From Algoriphagus sp. AGSA1 (lineage in GTDB: Bacteria; Bacteroidota; Bacteroidia; Cytophagales; Cyclobacteriaceae), in assembly GCF_021390545.1 (NCBI RefSeq), contig NZ_JAJUWR010000028.1, positions 1 to 64,000 on the forward strand: DNA of 64,000 bases, written 5' to 3'. Shown piece by piece: positions 43,439 to 51,796 of this stretch (positions are counted from its first letter, which is position 1; each line of letters opens with the position of its first letter). The translations under genes and the position numbers were made by a program. Below the pieces are notes generated by a model. The model ran no database searches. It had not been told where the DNA came from and saw only the letters and a program-made list of their open reading frames with translations.

Positions 43439-43888
43439 ATGAATTTTAAAGATCTTGCCACCGTAGCCGGGAAATCCGGGTTGTTCAAAGTTTTGAAGCC
43501 TTCACGCACTGGGGTGATCCTGGAAAGCATGGATGCCAAGAAGACCAAGCTCGTTGCGGGAATGTCCCAGCGAGTATCTATCCTGAGTGATATCTCTATC
43601 TACACCTTGACAGAAGAAGGCGCTGAGCCGTTAGAATCTGTAATGCAGAAGATGGAGGCTGAGTTTCAGGGTGATCTGGGCCTGGACGCCAATCCTGATG
43701 ACACTGAACTTAGAGCTTTCATGAAGCACGTTCTTCCAGAAGTGGACGAAGCGAGAGTATATACCTCCGATATCAAAAAACTGATCAATTGGTACAAACT
43801 AATCCGGGAGGAAGCTCCAGAAGTATTACAGAAAACTGAGGAGGAAAAACCTATAGAGACTAAGTCAGAGGAAAAATCAGACAATTAA
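43439..43888 (+). CDS. DUF5606 domain protein
   Basis: A 149-residue Bacteroidota-restricted protein. The conserved N-terminal part (NFKDLATVAGKSGLFKVLKPSRTGVILESMDAKKTKLVAG) resembles a small beta domain. It is followed by a helical region (about 70-130) and a low-complexity Glu/Lys tail (EEEKPIETKSEEKSDN). No function is known. Its position after engB and a clear terminator directly after it suggest a short unit. Confidence 0.82.
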   Translation: MNFKDLATVAGKSGLFKVLKPSRTGVILESMDAKKTKLVAGMSQRVSILSDISIYTLTEEGAEPLESVMQKMEAEFQGDLGLDANPDDTELRAFMKHVLPEVDEARVYTSDIKKLINWYKLIREEAPEVLQKTEEEKPIETKSEEKSDN

Positions 43889-43894
43889 TAATCC

Positions 43895-43921
43895 AGCCCC
43901 GAACAGACTCGGGGCTTTTTT
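43895..43921 (+). terminator. Terminator after the DUF5606 gene
   Basis: AGCCCCGA (43895-43902) and TCGGGGCT (43909-43916), 8-bp arms with a 6-nt loop, followed by a T-run to 43921. Confidence 0.88.
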
Positions 43922-43930
43922 GATAACGGC

Positions 43931-44239
43931 ATGAGTGAGCCCCTATCCCAAGAAACTTTTCTGCTGCTGCAAAAGGATTTTGACTTTCCCGAAAGCCCAA
44001 CTGAATTTGATGAAGAAAAGGCGATTGCCACTCTATCCAAAGTCATCGCTTATATGCTTGACAGGGAATTCGAACGCCTGTTACAGATTTGCTACCGCAT
44101 AGACTTGGGGGAAGAACAACTTAAAAAAATCCTACATGAATCCGAGCCAGATGAGGTTGCTATCGATTTGGCGACAGCACTGTGGAACCGACAAAAACAA
44201 AAGGTGCAAATCCGCAAAAGATATTCATCGAATGGATAA
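43931..44239 (+). CDS. Conserved hypothetical small helical protein
   Basis: A 102-residue acidic, mostly helical cytosolic protein (MSEPLSQETFLLLQKDFDFPESPTEFDEEKAIATLSKVIAYMLDREFERLLQICYRIDLGEEQLKKIL). I do not recognise a named family; short proteins of this shape occur near engB in related genomes, as far as I recall. Its ATG is just 10 bp after the preceding terminator, so it either has read-through transcription or a promoter within the DUF5606 gene. Confidence 0.65.
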   Translation: MSEPLSQETFLLLQKDFDFPESPTEFDEEKAIATLSKVIAYMLDREFERLLQICYRIDLGEEQLKKILHESEPDEVAIDLATALWNRQKQKVQIRKRYSSNG

Positions 44240-44317
44240 ACATCCGCAAATAAAAATTTGATTTTCTGACAGGAAATTTTTCTTATTTTAGATTTTCTGT
44301 CCCTAACAGCCTTACCT

Positions 44318-44791
44318 ATGAAGATCTTCTCCCCATTCTCAGTTTTACTTGCACTTCTCAGCGTGATCTTACTTGGATCCTGTTCTGATGATGACAACGA
44401 CCCTCCGAAATCTGACCAAGAATTAATAGGATCCGGCGTAGCCTGGAAGTTTGGCAGTGCATCAGCCGGTGGCTTTCCTGTCACCTCGGCTATTCCTGAG
44501 TGTTTTCTGGACAACACTATAACCTTCAATTATAACCAAAGTGGCAACACAGGAGTAGTAGATGCGGGAGCGATCAAATGCGATGAAACAGAACCTCAAT
44601 CCGGAAATTTTGTTTGGACATATAATGAATCCACGAAGGTACTCTCTGTCGATACGGATCTTATTGACATCCCAGGTGCCAGTGGCGACATTAAAGTGGT
44701 TAGCGTGAACTCAGATAATTTGGTGCTTACACAAAGTGTAGCTTTATCAGGATTCGGTACACAGGAGGTAACCTTGACTTTAGTACATTGA
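44318..44791 (+). CDS. Hypothetical lipoprotein, lipocalin-like
   Basis: A 157-residue lipoprotein (signal MKIFSPFSVLLALLSVILLGSC, Cys22) with an acidic DDDNDPP linker that may mark surface export, followed by a beta-rich domain (about 38-157) with two cysteines in ECFLDNTITFNY and AIKCDETE that could form a disulfide. The alternating strand pattern ending in VTLTLVH suggests a lipocalin-like barrel. The ligand is unknown. A terminator follows. Confidence 0.65.
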   Translation: MKIFSPFSVLLALLSVILLGSCSDDDNDPPKSDQELIGSGVAWKFGSASAGGFPVTSAIPECFLDNTITFNYNQSGNTGVVDAGAIKCDETEPQSGNFVWTYNESTKVLSVDTDLIDIPGASGDIKVVSVNSDNLVLTQSVALSGFGTQEVTLTLVH

Positions 44792-44817
44792 TAGATTAAC
44801 TCAACCTTAGTATAACA

Positions 44818-44866
44818 AGGGAAATAGGCTTAGCCCTTGTCAAAGGCTGGTATATTTCCTTTTTTT
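44818..44866 (+). terminator. Terminator after the lipocalin-like gene
   Basis: AAGGGAAATA (44818-44827) pairs with TATTTCCTTT (one G-T pair), followed by a T-run to about 44866. A nested ACAAGGG/CCCTTGT pair overlaps it. It lies upstream of 44891, which favours that ATG for the next gene. Confidence 0.6.
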
Positions 44867-44890
44867 GTTTACAACCTAATAAACCTAAAA

Positions 44891-46012
44891 ATGGCAAACC
44901 CAATCTGGATAATGACATCTGCTTTTGATCAACTCAACTTGGATCAGACAGTAGAAAAAGCATTGGAAATAGGCGTGCAGGGTTTAGACTTGTGCGTTTT
45001 CAGAAAAGACGGGACACGGGATGATTTTGTGGCCACACACTTGGACTATGAGAACTTTGGAGTAGAAGAAGCAAATAAACTGATCTCAAAATTTAATGGT
45101 GCTAAGCTGCGGCTTTCTATTGGAGCATTTGAGAACCTGATCGGGGGTGATACAGATCAGCGTGTCAAAAACCAGAATCATCTTCTCAGATTGATCAGAA
45201 TGGCCTATTTGCTGGGCGGTGATGAAAACGATGTCAAAGTCGGCACCTTCGTCGGCTATAATCATGAGCTGGGGAATCAGGATGGCGGTTTTGAGAAAAA
45301 CCTCTTGGAGTACCAGAAGATTTTTGGCCCCATTATACGCTATGCTAATAGTCTTGGAGTAACGGTGCTCTATGAAAACTGTCCCATGGAAGGCTGGAGA
45401 AGTTCTGGGTACTTTGGCACCTATAATAACCTTCCAGGACTGTTGGCCGCACGGAAAATCATGTATGATTTGATCCCCGAAAGCAACCATGGGGAGATTT
45501 ACGATCCTTCACATGACATCTGGCAGCATACCGATCCTGTGGAAGTGATCAGAAACACAGACATGAACCGCCTCAAGAGAATCCATGTGAAATCCACCCG
45601 AAACAATCCTGATCCTTTCTGGGGAAATATGTATCCCATACAACATGTACCTGCAGAATGGGCGGAAAAAGCCGGGATCCCCAATAGCACCAATCCTTGG
45701 GACAGGCATCATTACGAGGCTACTTTACCAGGATTTGGATTGGGGGATTCCATGGACTGGAGGGCTTTTGTGAATATTTTAAAAGAGAAGAATTTCTCAG
45801 GGCCTTTTGAAATCGAAAACGAAGCTGTGCTGTCCAAGCAGACTGGCAACATGGGAGCGATTGTACAAGGCTGTAAAGCTGCTGTGCAAAACTTGGCTCC
45901 CTTGCTGTATGAATTGGGAGAAAACGGCTGGCAATACCCTGAGCCAGAATACAAGCCCCTTCTGGAAATCAATCGGGAGGATGTACCGCTGATGACTATG
46001 GGAAAATTATAA
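44891..46012 (+). CDS. Sugar phosphate isomerase/epimerase-like TIM-barrel protein
   Basis: A 373-residue protein of the AP-endonuclease-2/xylose-isomerase-like TIM-barrel superfamily. Visible are PIWIMTSAFDQLNLDQTVEKALEIGVQGLDLC at the N-terminus, a metal-ligand Glu in TVLYENCPMEGW, the His pair in IYDPSHDIWQHTDPVEVIRNT, KRIHVKSTRN, and the C-terminal GPFEIENEAV. No signal peptide is seen from this start. The frame opens at 44837, but that would run through the preceding terminator. The sugar substrate is unknown. Confidence 0.87.
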   Translation: MANPIWIMTSAFDQLNLDQTVEKALEIGVQGLDLCVFRKDGTRDDFVATHLDYENFGVEEANKLISKFNGAKLRLSIGAFENLIGGDTDQRVKNQNHLLRLIRMAYLLGGDENDVKVGTFVGYNHELGNQDGGFEKNLLEYQKIFGPIIRYANSLGVTVLYENCPMEGWRSSGYFGTYNNLPGLLAARKIMYDLIPESNHGEIYDPSHDIWQHTDPVEVIRNTDMNRLKRIHVKSTRNNPDPFWGNMYPIQHVPAEWAEKAGIPNSTNPWDRHHYEATLPGFGLGDSMDWRAFVNILKEKNFSGPFEIENEAVLSKQTGNMGAIVQGCKAAVQNLAPLLYELGENGWQYPEPEYKPLLEINREDVPLMTMGKL

Positions 46013-46319
46013 TGCATCCAATCTTCTAGATAAACCTGCGCGCCCCAATAATTTACGTTAGTATCGTAAACTAGTATCTTTTATAAAAGTAAACTGGACT
46101 AAGGATGGTAATCACCATAGATCCGTTATGTAGAAACGAATGGTTGGTAGGCAAATAACAGGTTAGTGTAAGGTCGTTCCGTAGGAACTTAGGATGATTT
46201 TCATTTTCGAAACGTTCCTAGGGAAGGAGAAACAGATTGTTTATACAAATTAGCTCCAGACGAATTGCCCCTGCATTACAAAGGTACAGGTCATTTTCAG
46301 CCTCATTGCTCAAACATTC
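46013..46319. other. Intergenic region with short GTTCC/GGAAC hairpins
   Basis: About 300 bp between the convergent sugar isomerase and rnhA genes. It holds GTTCC-GTA-GGAAC (46176-46188) and a related GTTCCTAGGGAA (46214-46225), which resemble decayed copies of a short intergenic repeat. No open frame is convincing. Confidence 0.45.
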
Positions 46320-46772
46320 TCACAAACTAGCTTCGTATCCGGTATCTACCTTCAGGTCAAAACCCTCCGCTGCCTCTACAGCCAGGCGGTCACAACGCTC
46401 GTTTTCTATGTTTCCTGCGTGTCCTTTTACCCAGATAAACTTGGGTTTATACTTCAGGTGCAATGGAATATAGCGCAGCCAGAGGTCAGGATTTTTTTTG
46501 TCCTTGAAGCCCTTTTTCTGCCAGCCCCAGATCCAACCCTTCTCTACCGCATCAACCACATATTTGCTGTCTGAATAAATCTGCACTGGAAACTCGTCTG
46601 TGGTAAGTGCTTGAAGCGCACGGATTACCGCCAAAAGCTCCATACGGTTGTTCGTTGTCAGGCGAAAGCCTTCAGAAAGCTCCTTTCGGTGTTTGCCGAA
46701 TTTCAAAACAGCTCCATAGCCTCCCGGGCCGGGGTTTCCTTTGGCAGCGCCATCAGTGTAAATGGTAATCAT
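46320..46772 (-). CDS. rnhA: Ribonuclease HI
   Basis: A 150-residue enzyme that cuts the RNA strand of RNA-DNA hybrids. The catalytic carboxylates are all present: Asp7 (YTDGAAKGNPGPGG), Glu45 (NNRMELLAVI), Asp68 (IYSDSKYVV) and Asp128 (NERCDRLA). The substrate-handle segment GWQKKGFKDKKNPDLW is conserved as in E. coli. It is complete. It lies 36 bp downstream of the MarC gene on the same strand. Confidence 0.96.
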   Translation of the reverse strand: MITIYTDGAAKGNPGPGGYGAVLKFGKHRKELSEGFRLTTNNRMELLAVIRALQALTTDEFPVQIYSDSKYVVDAVEKGWIWGWQKKGFKDKKNPDLWLRYIPLHLKYKPKFIWVKGHAGNIENERCDRLAVEAAEGFDLKVDTGYEASL

Positions 46773-46808
46773 GTAGTAAAGTAAGTGAAAATGTGCAAGA
46801 GATCTGGA

Positions 46809-47399
46809 TTATACTCCAGGCTCAATCCCTATGGCAAAAACATTCGTTTTGAATATTTTCACTGCGATGGACAGCAGTATGATCCCAAAAATCCTTCTCA
46901 AGACATCCAATCCCGTCTTCCCGATTTTCCGCTCCAGCCATCCTGTGCTTTTCAGTACGACATATACCAGAATAAGATTCAGCACGATCCCTATCGCAAT
47001 ATTGATCTGGGCAAATTCAGCCTTAAGGGTCAAAATGGTAGTCAGCGTACCTGCCCCTGCGATCAAGGGAAATGCGATAGGCACTATGGAAGCACTGTCT
47101 CTGGCATCAGGATCAGATTTGAAAAGTTCTATTCCCAGAATCATCTCCGCACCTATGGCAAAAATGATCAAAGCACCTGCGATCGCAAAGTCCTCCACTC
47201 CTATTCCAAAAAGGCTCAAAATAGACTTGCCCGCAAAAAGAAAGAGGATCATCAACACCCCAGCTACAAGTGTGGCTTTTTCGGACTGGATATGCCCCAC
47301 CTTCTGTCTTAGATTGACGATTATCGGTATAGAACCGAGGATATCAATCACAGAAAAAAGAATCAGGGAAACCGACAATATTTCTTTCAGATCAAACAT
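46809..47399 (-). CDS. MarC-family integral membrane protein
   Basis: A 196-residue inner-membrane protein with six hydrophobic segments and the MarC/UPF0056 pattern (ILFSVIDILGSIPIIVNL; IVPIAFPLIAGAGTLTTIL; RRIFGIILLSIAVKIF). The family has no confirmed transport substrate; a role in antibiotic resistance, once suggested for MarC, is not supported. An inverted repeat with a 12-bp stem lies 20-51 bp upstream of its start. Confidence 0.9.
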   Translation of the reverse strand: MFDLKEILSVSLILFSVIDILGSIPIIVNLRQKVGHIQSEKATLVAGVLMILFLFAGKSILSLFGIGVEDFAIAGALIIFAIGAEMILGIELFKSDPDARDSASIVPIAFPLIAGAGTLTTILTLKAEFAQINIAIGIVLNLILVYVVLKSTGWLERKIGKTGLDVLRRIFGIILLSIAVKIFKTNVFAIGIEPGV

Positions 47400-47418
47400 T
47401 CCGCGAAAATAGTTATTT

Positions 47419-47450
47419 AACCATTGAGGTTATCAAAAACCTCAATGGTT
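47419..47450. repeat. 12-bp inverted repeat upstream of the MarC gene
   Basis: AACCATTGAGGT (47419-47430) and ACCTCAATGGTT (47439-47450), with an 8-nt loop and a T5 tail on the plus strand. No plus-strand gene ends here, so it could be an operator or leader hairpin for the MarC gene, or an orphan terminator. Confidence 0.55.
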
Positions 47451-47580
47451 TTTAAATTACGGAATAATGAAGAAAAAAACCTGCCCATGGATGACTAGCA
47501 TACCTCAAAGAATTCCCTATCGCCAAGTATATTTCTCCAAACAGAATTTATTACGATTAAGACTGGATATAAAAGAACTG

Positions 47581-47614
47581 AAAACAAAAAGGCCCAAGTC
47601 CGAAGACTTGGACC
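47581..47614 (-). terminator. Terminator of the aminotransferase gene, TTCG tetraloop
   Basis: On the minus strand GGTCCAAGTC-TTCG-GACTTGGGCC (one T-G pair) is followed by TTTTTGTTTT. The 10-bp stem closed by a stable TTCG loop is an unusually strong intrinsic terminator, 66 bp after the stop codon. Confidence 0.9.
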
Positions 47615-47634
47615 AGTAAAGTGGCTTGGAAACT

Positions 47635-47668
47635 GCGTCCTCTGCGAAAACCTCTGCGTCCCCCGCGG
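47635..47668. repeat. GC-rich CCTCTGCG repeat
   Basis: Two CCTCTGCG units (47639-47646 and 47651-47658) within GCGTCCTCTGCGAAAACC and its continuation to CCCCGCGG. The element lies between the aminotransferase stop and its terminator and stands out against the local AT-rich sequence. Similar CTCTGCG-rich intergenic repeats are common in bacterial genomes. Confidence 0.45.
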
Positions 47669-47679
47669 TTCCCATATAA

Positions 47680-48735
47680 TCAATATCTTCCCAAAAACGC
47701 AATCAACTTATCCATCTCGGCATTGGTAATCGCAGGAAAATTTGCGATCCGGAAGCTGGTCGGCTTATGTGGCCCGTATCCTGAACCCAGCTGCATCCCT
47801 TCTTTCTCTGCATCTTTTTTAACGGACACGATTAATTCCTCCGATCCAGAAACCGCCAGTACGGTCTTACTCCTGGTCTCGGCATTGTCCACAAGCATGC
47901 GTAGCGACTTGGACTGCGCAACTGCCGTCTCCAGCTTCAGCATCCTTTCCCGAAGATTCGCATCGATGTGCTGGACTTCCTCCAAATCCTTCAAAACCCG
48001 GTTTAACAGATAGATCCCCAAAACATTTGGAGTGTAGTGCGTTTGATACCCAGCGGCATTTTCCAAGATAAAACTCAGGCTATTGTATCTCCCTTTTTCA
48101 CCTTTTCTTTCACACTTCTCTACTGCTCTAGGAGAAAGTATCAGTATTCCCAGCCCTGCCGGAAGGCCGAAGCACTTCTGCACGGAAGCGTACCAGATAT
48201 CTGCTAGGCTGAAATCCAATTCGATTCCTGCCATAGATGAAGTGGTGTCCACTGCGATCATTTTCTCTGGATATTTTTCTTTGATCTCTTCAATCACTTC
48301 CAGGGGAACCTCGGTTGCATTGGCTGTTTCGTTCTGGGTGAGTGCGATCACATCAAATCCGGCTGGAATATCCAGCTCAGCCACATTAATCGCCTCGTTA
48401 GCCTCGATCTTCAGTCCGTCAGTCGCAGGATTGATATGCTTGGCAAAGCCTATCCACTTCTTCCCAAAAGAGCCTGAGTATATATGAAAACTTGCCTTCT
48501 CTACAATGGACTGGGTGATAATCTCCCAATTCTCAGTAGCGGAGGAAGTGAATAGCAACCTGTAATCATCCGGCATATGCAGTTTTTCCCGCATGAGCTG
48601 CTCAGTCTCCTGATACAAATTCATAAAGGCGCTGCTGCGGTGATTGGCACTCAGGATGCCAGCGTTGTAAGCATCTTGCAAATAGGTGGGAAGGGCATCA
48701 TATACTTTGGATGGCCCAGGCGCAAATGTGAGCAT
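47680..48735 (-). CDS. Class V PLP-dependent aminotransferase
   Basis: A 351-residue fold-type I enzyme of the alanine-glyoxylate / phosphoserine aminotransferase-like group. LTFAPGPSKVYDALP and SANHRSSAFMNLYQETEQLM form the start. VDTTSSMAGIELDFSLADIWYASVQKCFGLPAGLGIL holds the PLP aspartate region and the Schiff-base lysine (QK), and the C-terminus is the small domain. It may act in serine biosynthesis (SerC-like), but a serA partner is not adjacent, so the substrate is left open. The start is chosen at MLTFAPGPS (48735), leaving a 13-bp gap after aroQ instead of an overlap. Confidence 0.88.
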   Translation of the reverse strand: MLTFAPGPSKVYDALPTYLQDAYNAGILSANHRSSAFMNLYQETEQLMREKLHMPDDYRLLFTSSATENWEIITQSIVEKASFHIYSGSFGKKWIGFAKHINPATDGLKIEANEAINVAELDIPAGFDVIALTQNETANATEVPLEVIEEIKEKYPEKMIAVDTTSSMAGIELDFSLADIWYASVQKCFGLPAGLGILILSPRAVEKCERKGEKGRYNSLSFILENAAGYQTHYTPNVLGIYLLNRVLKDLEEVQHIDANLRERMLKLETAVAQSKSLRMLVDNAETRSKTVLAVSGSEELIVSVKKDAEKEGMQLGSGYGPHKPTSFRIANFPAITNAEMDKLIAFLGRY

Positions 48736-48748
48736 AGGTAGAGATAGG

Positions 48749-49162
48749 TTATTGAAAATAGAGAATTCCAAGTGCGTAGCCTTTCAGGCCAAGTCCGGAG
48801 ATCATCCCTACGCAGGATTTGGAAATTATGCTTTTGTGGCGGAATTCCTCCCGTTTGTAAATATTCGAAATGTGGATTTCCAGTGTCGGGGTGGTTACCG
48901 CTGCGATGGCATCTGAGATAGCTACTGAGGTATGGGTATATCCTCCAGCATTGAGTAAAATAGCATCAAAAGTAAAACCGACTTCATGGATTTTATTGAT
49001 CAATTCTCCCTCCACATTGCTTTGAAAATAATGTAGCTCAACGTCCTGAAAGGCTTTTTTCAAGCCCTCAAAATACTCTTCAAAAGAAGTGCTTCCATAG
49101 ACATCAGGCTCTCTTTTTCCAAGAAGATTTAGATTGGGTCCGTTAATGATCAGGATTTTCAA
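48749..49162 (-). CDS. aroQ: Type II 3-dehydroquinate dehydratase
   Basis: A 137-residue shikimate-pathway enzyme that dehydrates 3-dehydroquinate. The opening IINGPNLNLLGKREPDVYG has the catalytic Arg and Tyr, AILLNAGGYTHTSVAISDA the substrate loop, and LEIHISNIYKREEFRHKS the catalytic His and lid residues. The length is slightly short but complete. The start codon is TTG; no ATG is available without losing the conserved opening strand. It is probably co-transcribed with the downstream aminotransferase. Confidence 0.95.
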   Translation of the reverse strand: MKILIINGPNLNLLGKREPDVYGSTSFEEYFEGLKKAFQDVELHYFQSNVEGELINKIHEVGFTFDAILLNAGGYTHTSVAISDAIAAVTTPTLEIHISNIYKREEFRHKSIISKSCVGMISGLGLKGYALGILYFQ

Positions 49163-49220
49163 AACAAAATTCGGTTTGGTGATTAGGAGATCAAAGTTAA
49201 AAGGATTTTCAATTTATAAA

Positions 49221-49258
49221 GTGGTAAAGTTAGAAGGTTGTAAGGCTGTAAAGTTGTA
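49221..49258. repeat. T/G-rich GTAAAGTTAGAAGGTT repeat
   Basis: Short stretch of GTAAAGTT / GAAGGTTGTAAGG units, similar to 33172-33226 and, in shorter form (GAGAGGTTGGAGGTTGG), at 50408-50424. All three are intergenic next to gene ends. Confidence 0.45.
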
Positions 49259-49502
49259 ATTTTACTTAGGAACCTCGAAAAAAGTCATGCATATTGATCT
49301 TGATGATAGGCTAGTAGCTGAAATCAAAAAATGAACTGATTTAAAAACTGTCCAGTAAGTCGTAGAAGATGCTTTAAAGTTTATCTGAGGAAAATCAAGC
49401 TGGATGAAATAGCCAATCAAAAAGGAAAAACTACATGGGAAGGCAATATAGCCGAAATACGGAAATGTTGATTTTCCAATTTTTAAATGTTTCAATCTTC
49501 CA

Positions 49503-50408
49503 ATGAATAATCTCTGGCAAAACCACATCAAACAATTCCGCCATTACCTCAAACTGGAGCGTTCCCTTAGCGGAAATTCTATTGAAGCTTATACTCGGGA
49601 CGTGGAGAAGTTGGCGAATTACTGCATGCAGAATTTTCCTGACAAAAACCCCCTGGATTTGGAATTGGAACACTTACGTAAGTTTGTAAATGAACTTGCT
49701 AAACTGGAAATATCGGATTATACCCATGCGAGGATCATCTCAGGAATAAAAGCTTTCTATAGGTACCTGATGTATGAGGACAAAATCACCGAAGATCCTT
49801 CACAACTTCTGGAAGCACCAAAACTTGGCCGAAAACTGCCAGACACCCTGAGTTACCAAGAAATAGTAGAGCTCCTAGAGGCCATTCCTCTTGGAGAACC
49901 TGAAGGTCATCGCAACCGCGCGATGCTAGAAATGTTGTATAGCTCAGGTTTGAGGGTGAGTGAACTTGTTGAACTGAAAAAAGGGCAGGTTTATGAAGAT
50001 GTAGGCTTTTTGAAAGTAGTGGGAAAAGGCAACAAAGAGCGGCTCGTCCCAATCGGAAAAGACGCCTTGAAATACCTGAACATCTATAAAGATGAAGTTC
50101 GGGTGCATCAGACCATCGCCAAAGGCCATGAAGAATTTGTTTTTCTAAACCGTCGAGGAAAGAAACTTTCCCGGGTTATGGTTTTCCTGATCATCAAAAA
50201 AACCGCAGAACAGGCAGGAATCCAAAAGAACATTTCCCCACATACATTCCGGCATTCCTTTGCCACCCACTTGATCGAAGGCGGGGCAGATCTCCGTGCA
50301 GTGCAGGAAATGCTTGGCCATGAAAGTATCACGACCACGGAGATTTACACGCATTTGGATCGGGATTATTTAAGGCAGGTGCTGACTGATTTTCATCCAA
50401 GGAAGTGA
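49503..50408 (+). CDS. xerD: Tyrosine recombinase XerD-like
   Basis: A 301-residue recombinase. The N-terminal SAM-like DNA-binding domain (about 5-90: FRHYLKLERSLSGNSIEAYTRDVEKLANY) precedes the catalytic domain with the full active-site set: Arg151 (SSGLRVSELV), Lys175 (GKGNKER), His247 and Arg250 (HTFRHSFATH), His273 (LGHESITTT) and the nucleophile Tyr282 (IYTH). Length and motifs match chromosomal XerC/XerD, which resolve dimers at dif. There is no mobile element around it. XerC rather than XerD cannot be ruled out without comparison to the other copy. Confidence 0.9.
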   Translation: MNNLWQNHIKQFRHYLKLERSLSGNSIEAYTRDVEKLANYCMQNFPDKNPLDLELEHLRKFVNELAKLEISDYTHARIISGIKAFYRYLMYEDKITEDPSQLLEAPKLGRKLPDTLSYQEIVELLEAIPLGEPEGHRNRAMLEMLYSSGLRVSELVELKKGQVYEDVGFLKVVGKGNKERLVPIGKDALKYLNIYKDEVRVHQTIAKGHEEFVFLNRRGKKLSRVMVFLIIKKTAEQAGIQKNISPHTFRHSFATHLIEGGADLRAVQEMLGHESITTTEIYTHLDRDYLRQVLTDFHPRK

Positions 50409-50465
50409 GAGGTTGGAGGTTGGATTAAAAAAACAATAGTTTTACAGATATTAATTTAAATCTAA

Positions 50466-51029
50466 ATGAAAAAACTATCGCTAGTACTTTTCGCTCTGTT
50501 AGGTCCATACACCTTGTCTATGGGCCAAGGCTATAATTTAGCTAATCCGGATGAGCTTGAGAATTTTATATACTTTGAAAGAGAAAGATCTCTTGGGCTG
50601 CCTATTGGTTCCGAATTCCCCGAATTTGATTATGTAGATATAGATGGAAACAAACTTGAATATTCAGACATCAAAGACAAACTGATTGTGCTCAATACTT
50701 GGTTTGTAGGATGTACCGGTTGCAAGCAGGAAGAAGAGTATCTTATAAAACTTACTGATGAACTCAAAGACAGAGAGGATATAGTGTTTCTCAGCTTTGC
50801 GATGTCTTCTCCCCAAAAAATTGAAAGGTACTTTTCCAAAAGAGGAGATTTTGGATATAAGACCGCTAGTGTGGACAGCAAATGGGTAGAAGAAAACTTC
50901 AACATTAAATTATCACCTACCCATTATATCATCAAAGACGGGATTTTGGTTGAGCTAATTTCAATACCCATTTCTGCTCCTCAACTTCTGGAATGGTACA
51001 AAAGCAGGATTTTGGAGTTTGCTTCCTGA
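50466..51029 (+). CDS. Exported thioredoxin-like (TlpA/redoxin) protein
   Basis: A 187-residue protein with signal peptide (MKKLSLVLFALLGPYTLSMGQ) and a TlpA-type thioredoxin fold (about 45-185). It contains IGSEFPEFDYVDIDGNKLEYSDIKDKLIVLNTWF, then the redox motif GCTGCKQE (Cys83, Cys86) and the cis-Pro region LSPTHYIIKDG. It should act as a periplasmic disulfide reductant. The Cys-Thr-Gly-Cys pair differs from the common Cys-x-Pro-Cys. It is a single-gene unit convergent with the response-regulator gene. Confidence 0.88.
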   Translation: MKKLSLVLFALLGPYTLSMGQGYNLANPDELENFIYFERERSLGLPIGSEFPEFDYVDIDGNKLEYSDIKDKLIVLNTWFVGCTGCKQEEEYLIKLTDELKDREDIVFLSFAMSSPQKIERYFSKRGDFGYKTASVDSKWVEENFNIKLSPTHYIIKDGILVELISIPISAPQLLEWYKSRILEFAS

Positions 51030-51046
51030 ACTACCGCGCACTAGAA

Positions 51047-51796
51047 TCAAATCTTCCTCAGTGCTTCCATCAAGCCTTCTTTTCTCCGCTGAGCTACTTC
51101 CAGTTCCGAGCCGTCAATTAATTGCACCACACCTCCTTTACCTCTCTGGTAGCTTTTCACTTCTTGGAGATTGATCAGATGAGAATTGTGGATCCGGAAA
51201 AATTGGAACCCAGAGAGGAGCGCCTCAAATTCCTTTAGTGTCTTGGACACCAAAATCTTCCTTCCGTCACGAAGAAAAAAATAAGTGTAATTCACATCGG
51301 CCTGACAGCGGATAATATCTGCAATCATCACAAATTCAATCCCTGCGAGCGTAGGCAATCCTATTTTTTTCCGTGTGGCCCCTTCAGCATAATAGCTAAA
51401 AATATTGTCCAGCTTTTCAGATATTATCAAGTCTTTACCCTTAGCAACAAATAGGTTGACCGCAACCGAAAGCTCTCCCGGATCTATTGGCTTCATCAAG
51501 TAATCTAAGGCAGAAAACTTGATGGCCTGCAAGGCAAAACGCTCATGGGCTGTTGTAAAAATGATTTTGAAAGGAATCTCATCGAGCTGCCGAAGCATTT
51601 CGAAGGCATTACTCCCTCCTAACTCCACATCCAAAAACACCAAATCCACCTTCTCTGACCGCAAAATCCCCAAGGCCTCTTCCGATGAGCTGCCATAAGC
51701 GATCAACTTTACCTGATCAGAATGATTACGTTCTACTAACAGTCTCAGCCTTTCGTAGGCCTGTTGCTCATCTTCAATTATAACTGCTTTGATCAT
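51047..51796 (-). CDS. LytTR-family response regulator
   Basis: A 249-residue regulator with a receiver domain (about 2-120; phospho-acceptor Asp56 in LVFLDVELGG, acidic pair IEDE, conserved Thr/Lys region IIFTTAHE and DYLMKPID) and a C-terminal LytTR DNA-binding domain (about 145-248; FVMIADIIRCQADVNYTYFFL, FRIHNSHLINLQEV). It starts within the stop of the kinase gene (ATGA, 4-bp overlap) and is its cognate partner. The target genes are unknown. The longer frame to 51856 would lie deep inside the kinase gene. Confidence 0.92.
   Translation of the reverse strand: MIKAVIIEDEQQAYERLRLLVERNHSDQVKLIAYGSSSEEALGILRSEKVDLVFLDVELGGSNAFEMLRQLDEIPFKIIFTTAHERFALQAIKFSALDYLMKPIDPGELSVAVNLFVAKGKDLIISEKLDNIFSYYAEGATRKKIGLPTLAGIEFVMIADIIRCQADVNYTYFFLRDGRKILVSKTLKEFEALLSGFQFFRIHNSHLINLQEVKSYQRGKGGVVQLIDGSELEVAQRRKEGLMEALRKI

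Noticed and set aside
46785..47312. Plus-strand frames antisense to the MarC gene
   Set aside because: Composition is the mirror of a membrane protein gene and no independent evidence supports coding.
49503..50408. XerD-like recombinase as the integrase of a mobile element
   Set aside because: Length and active-site set fit housekeeping XerC/D; no attachment-site repeats, cargo or tRNA gene lie around it.
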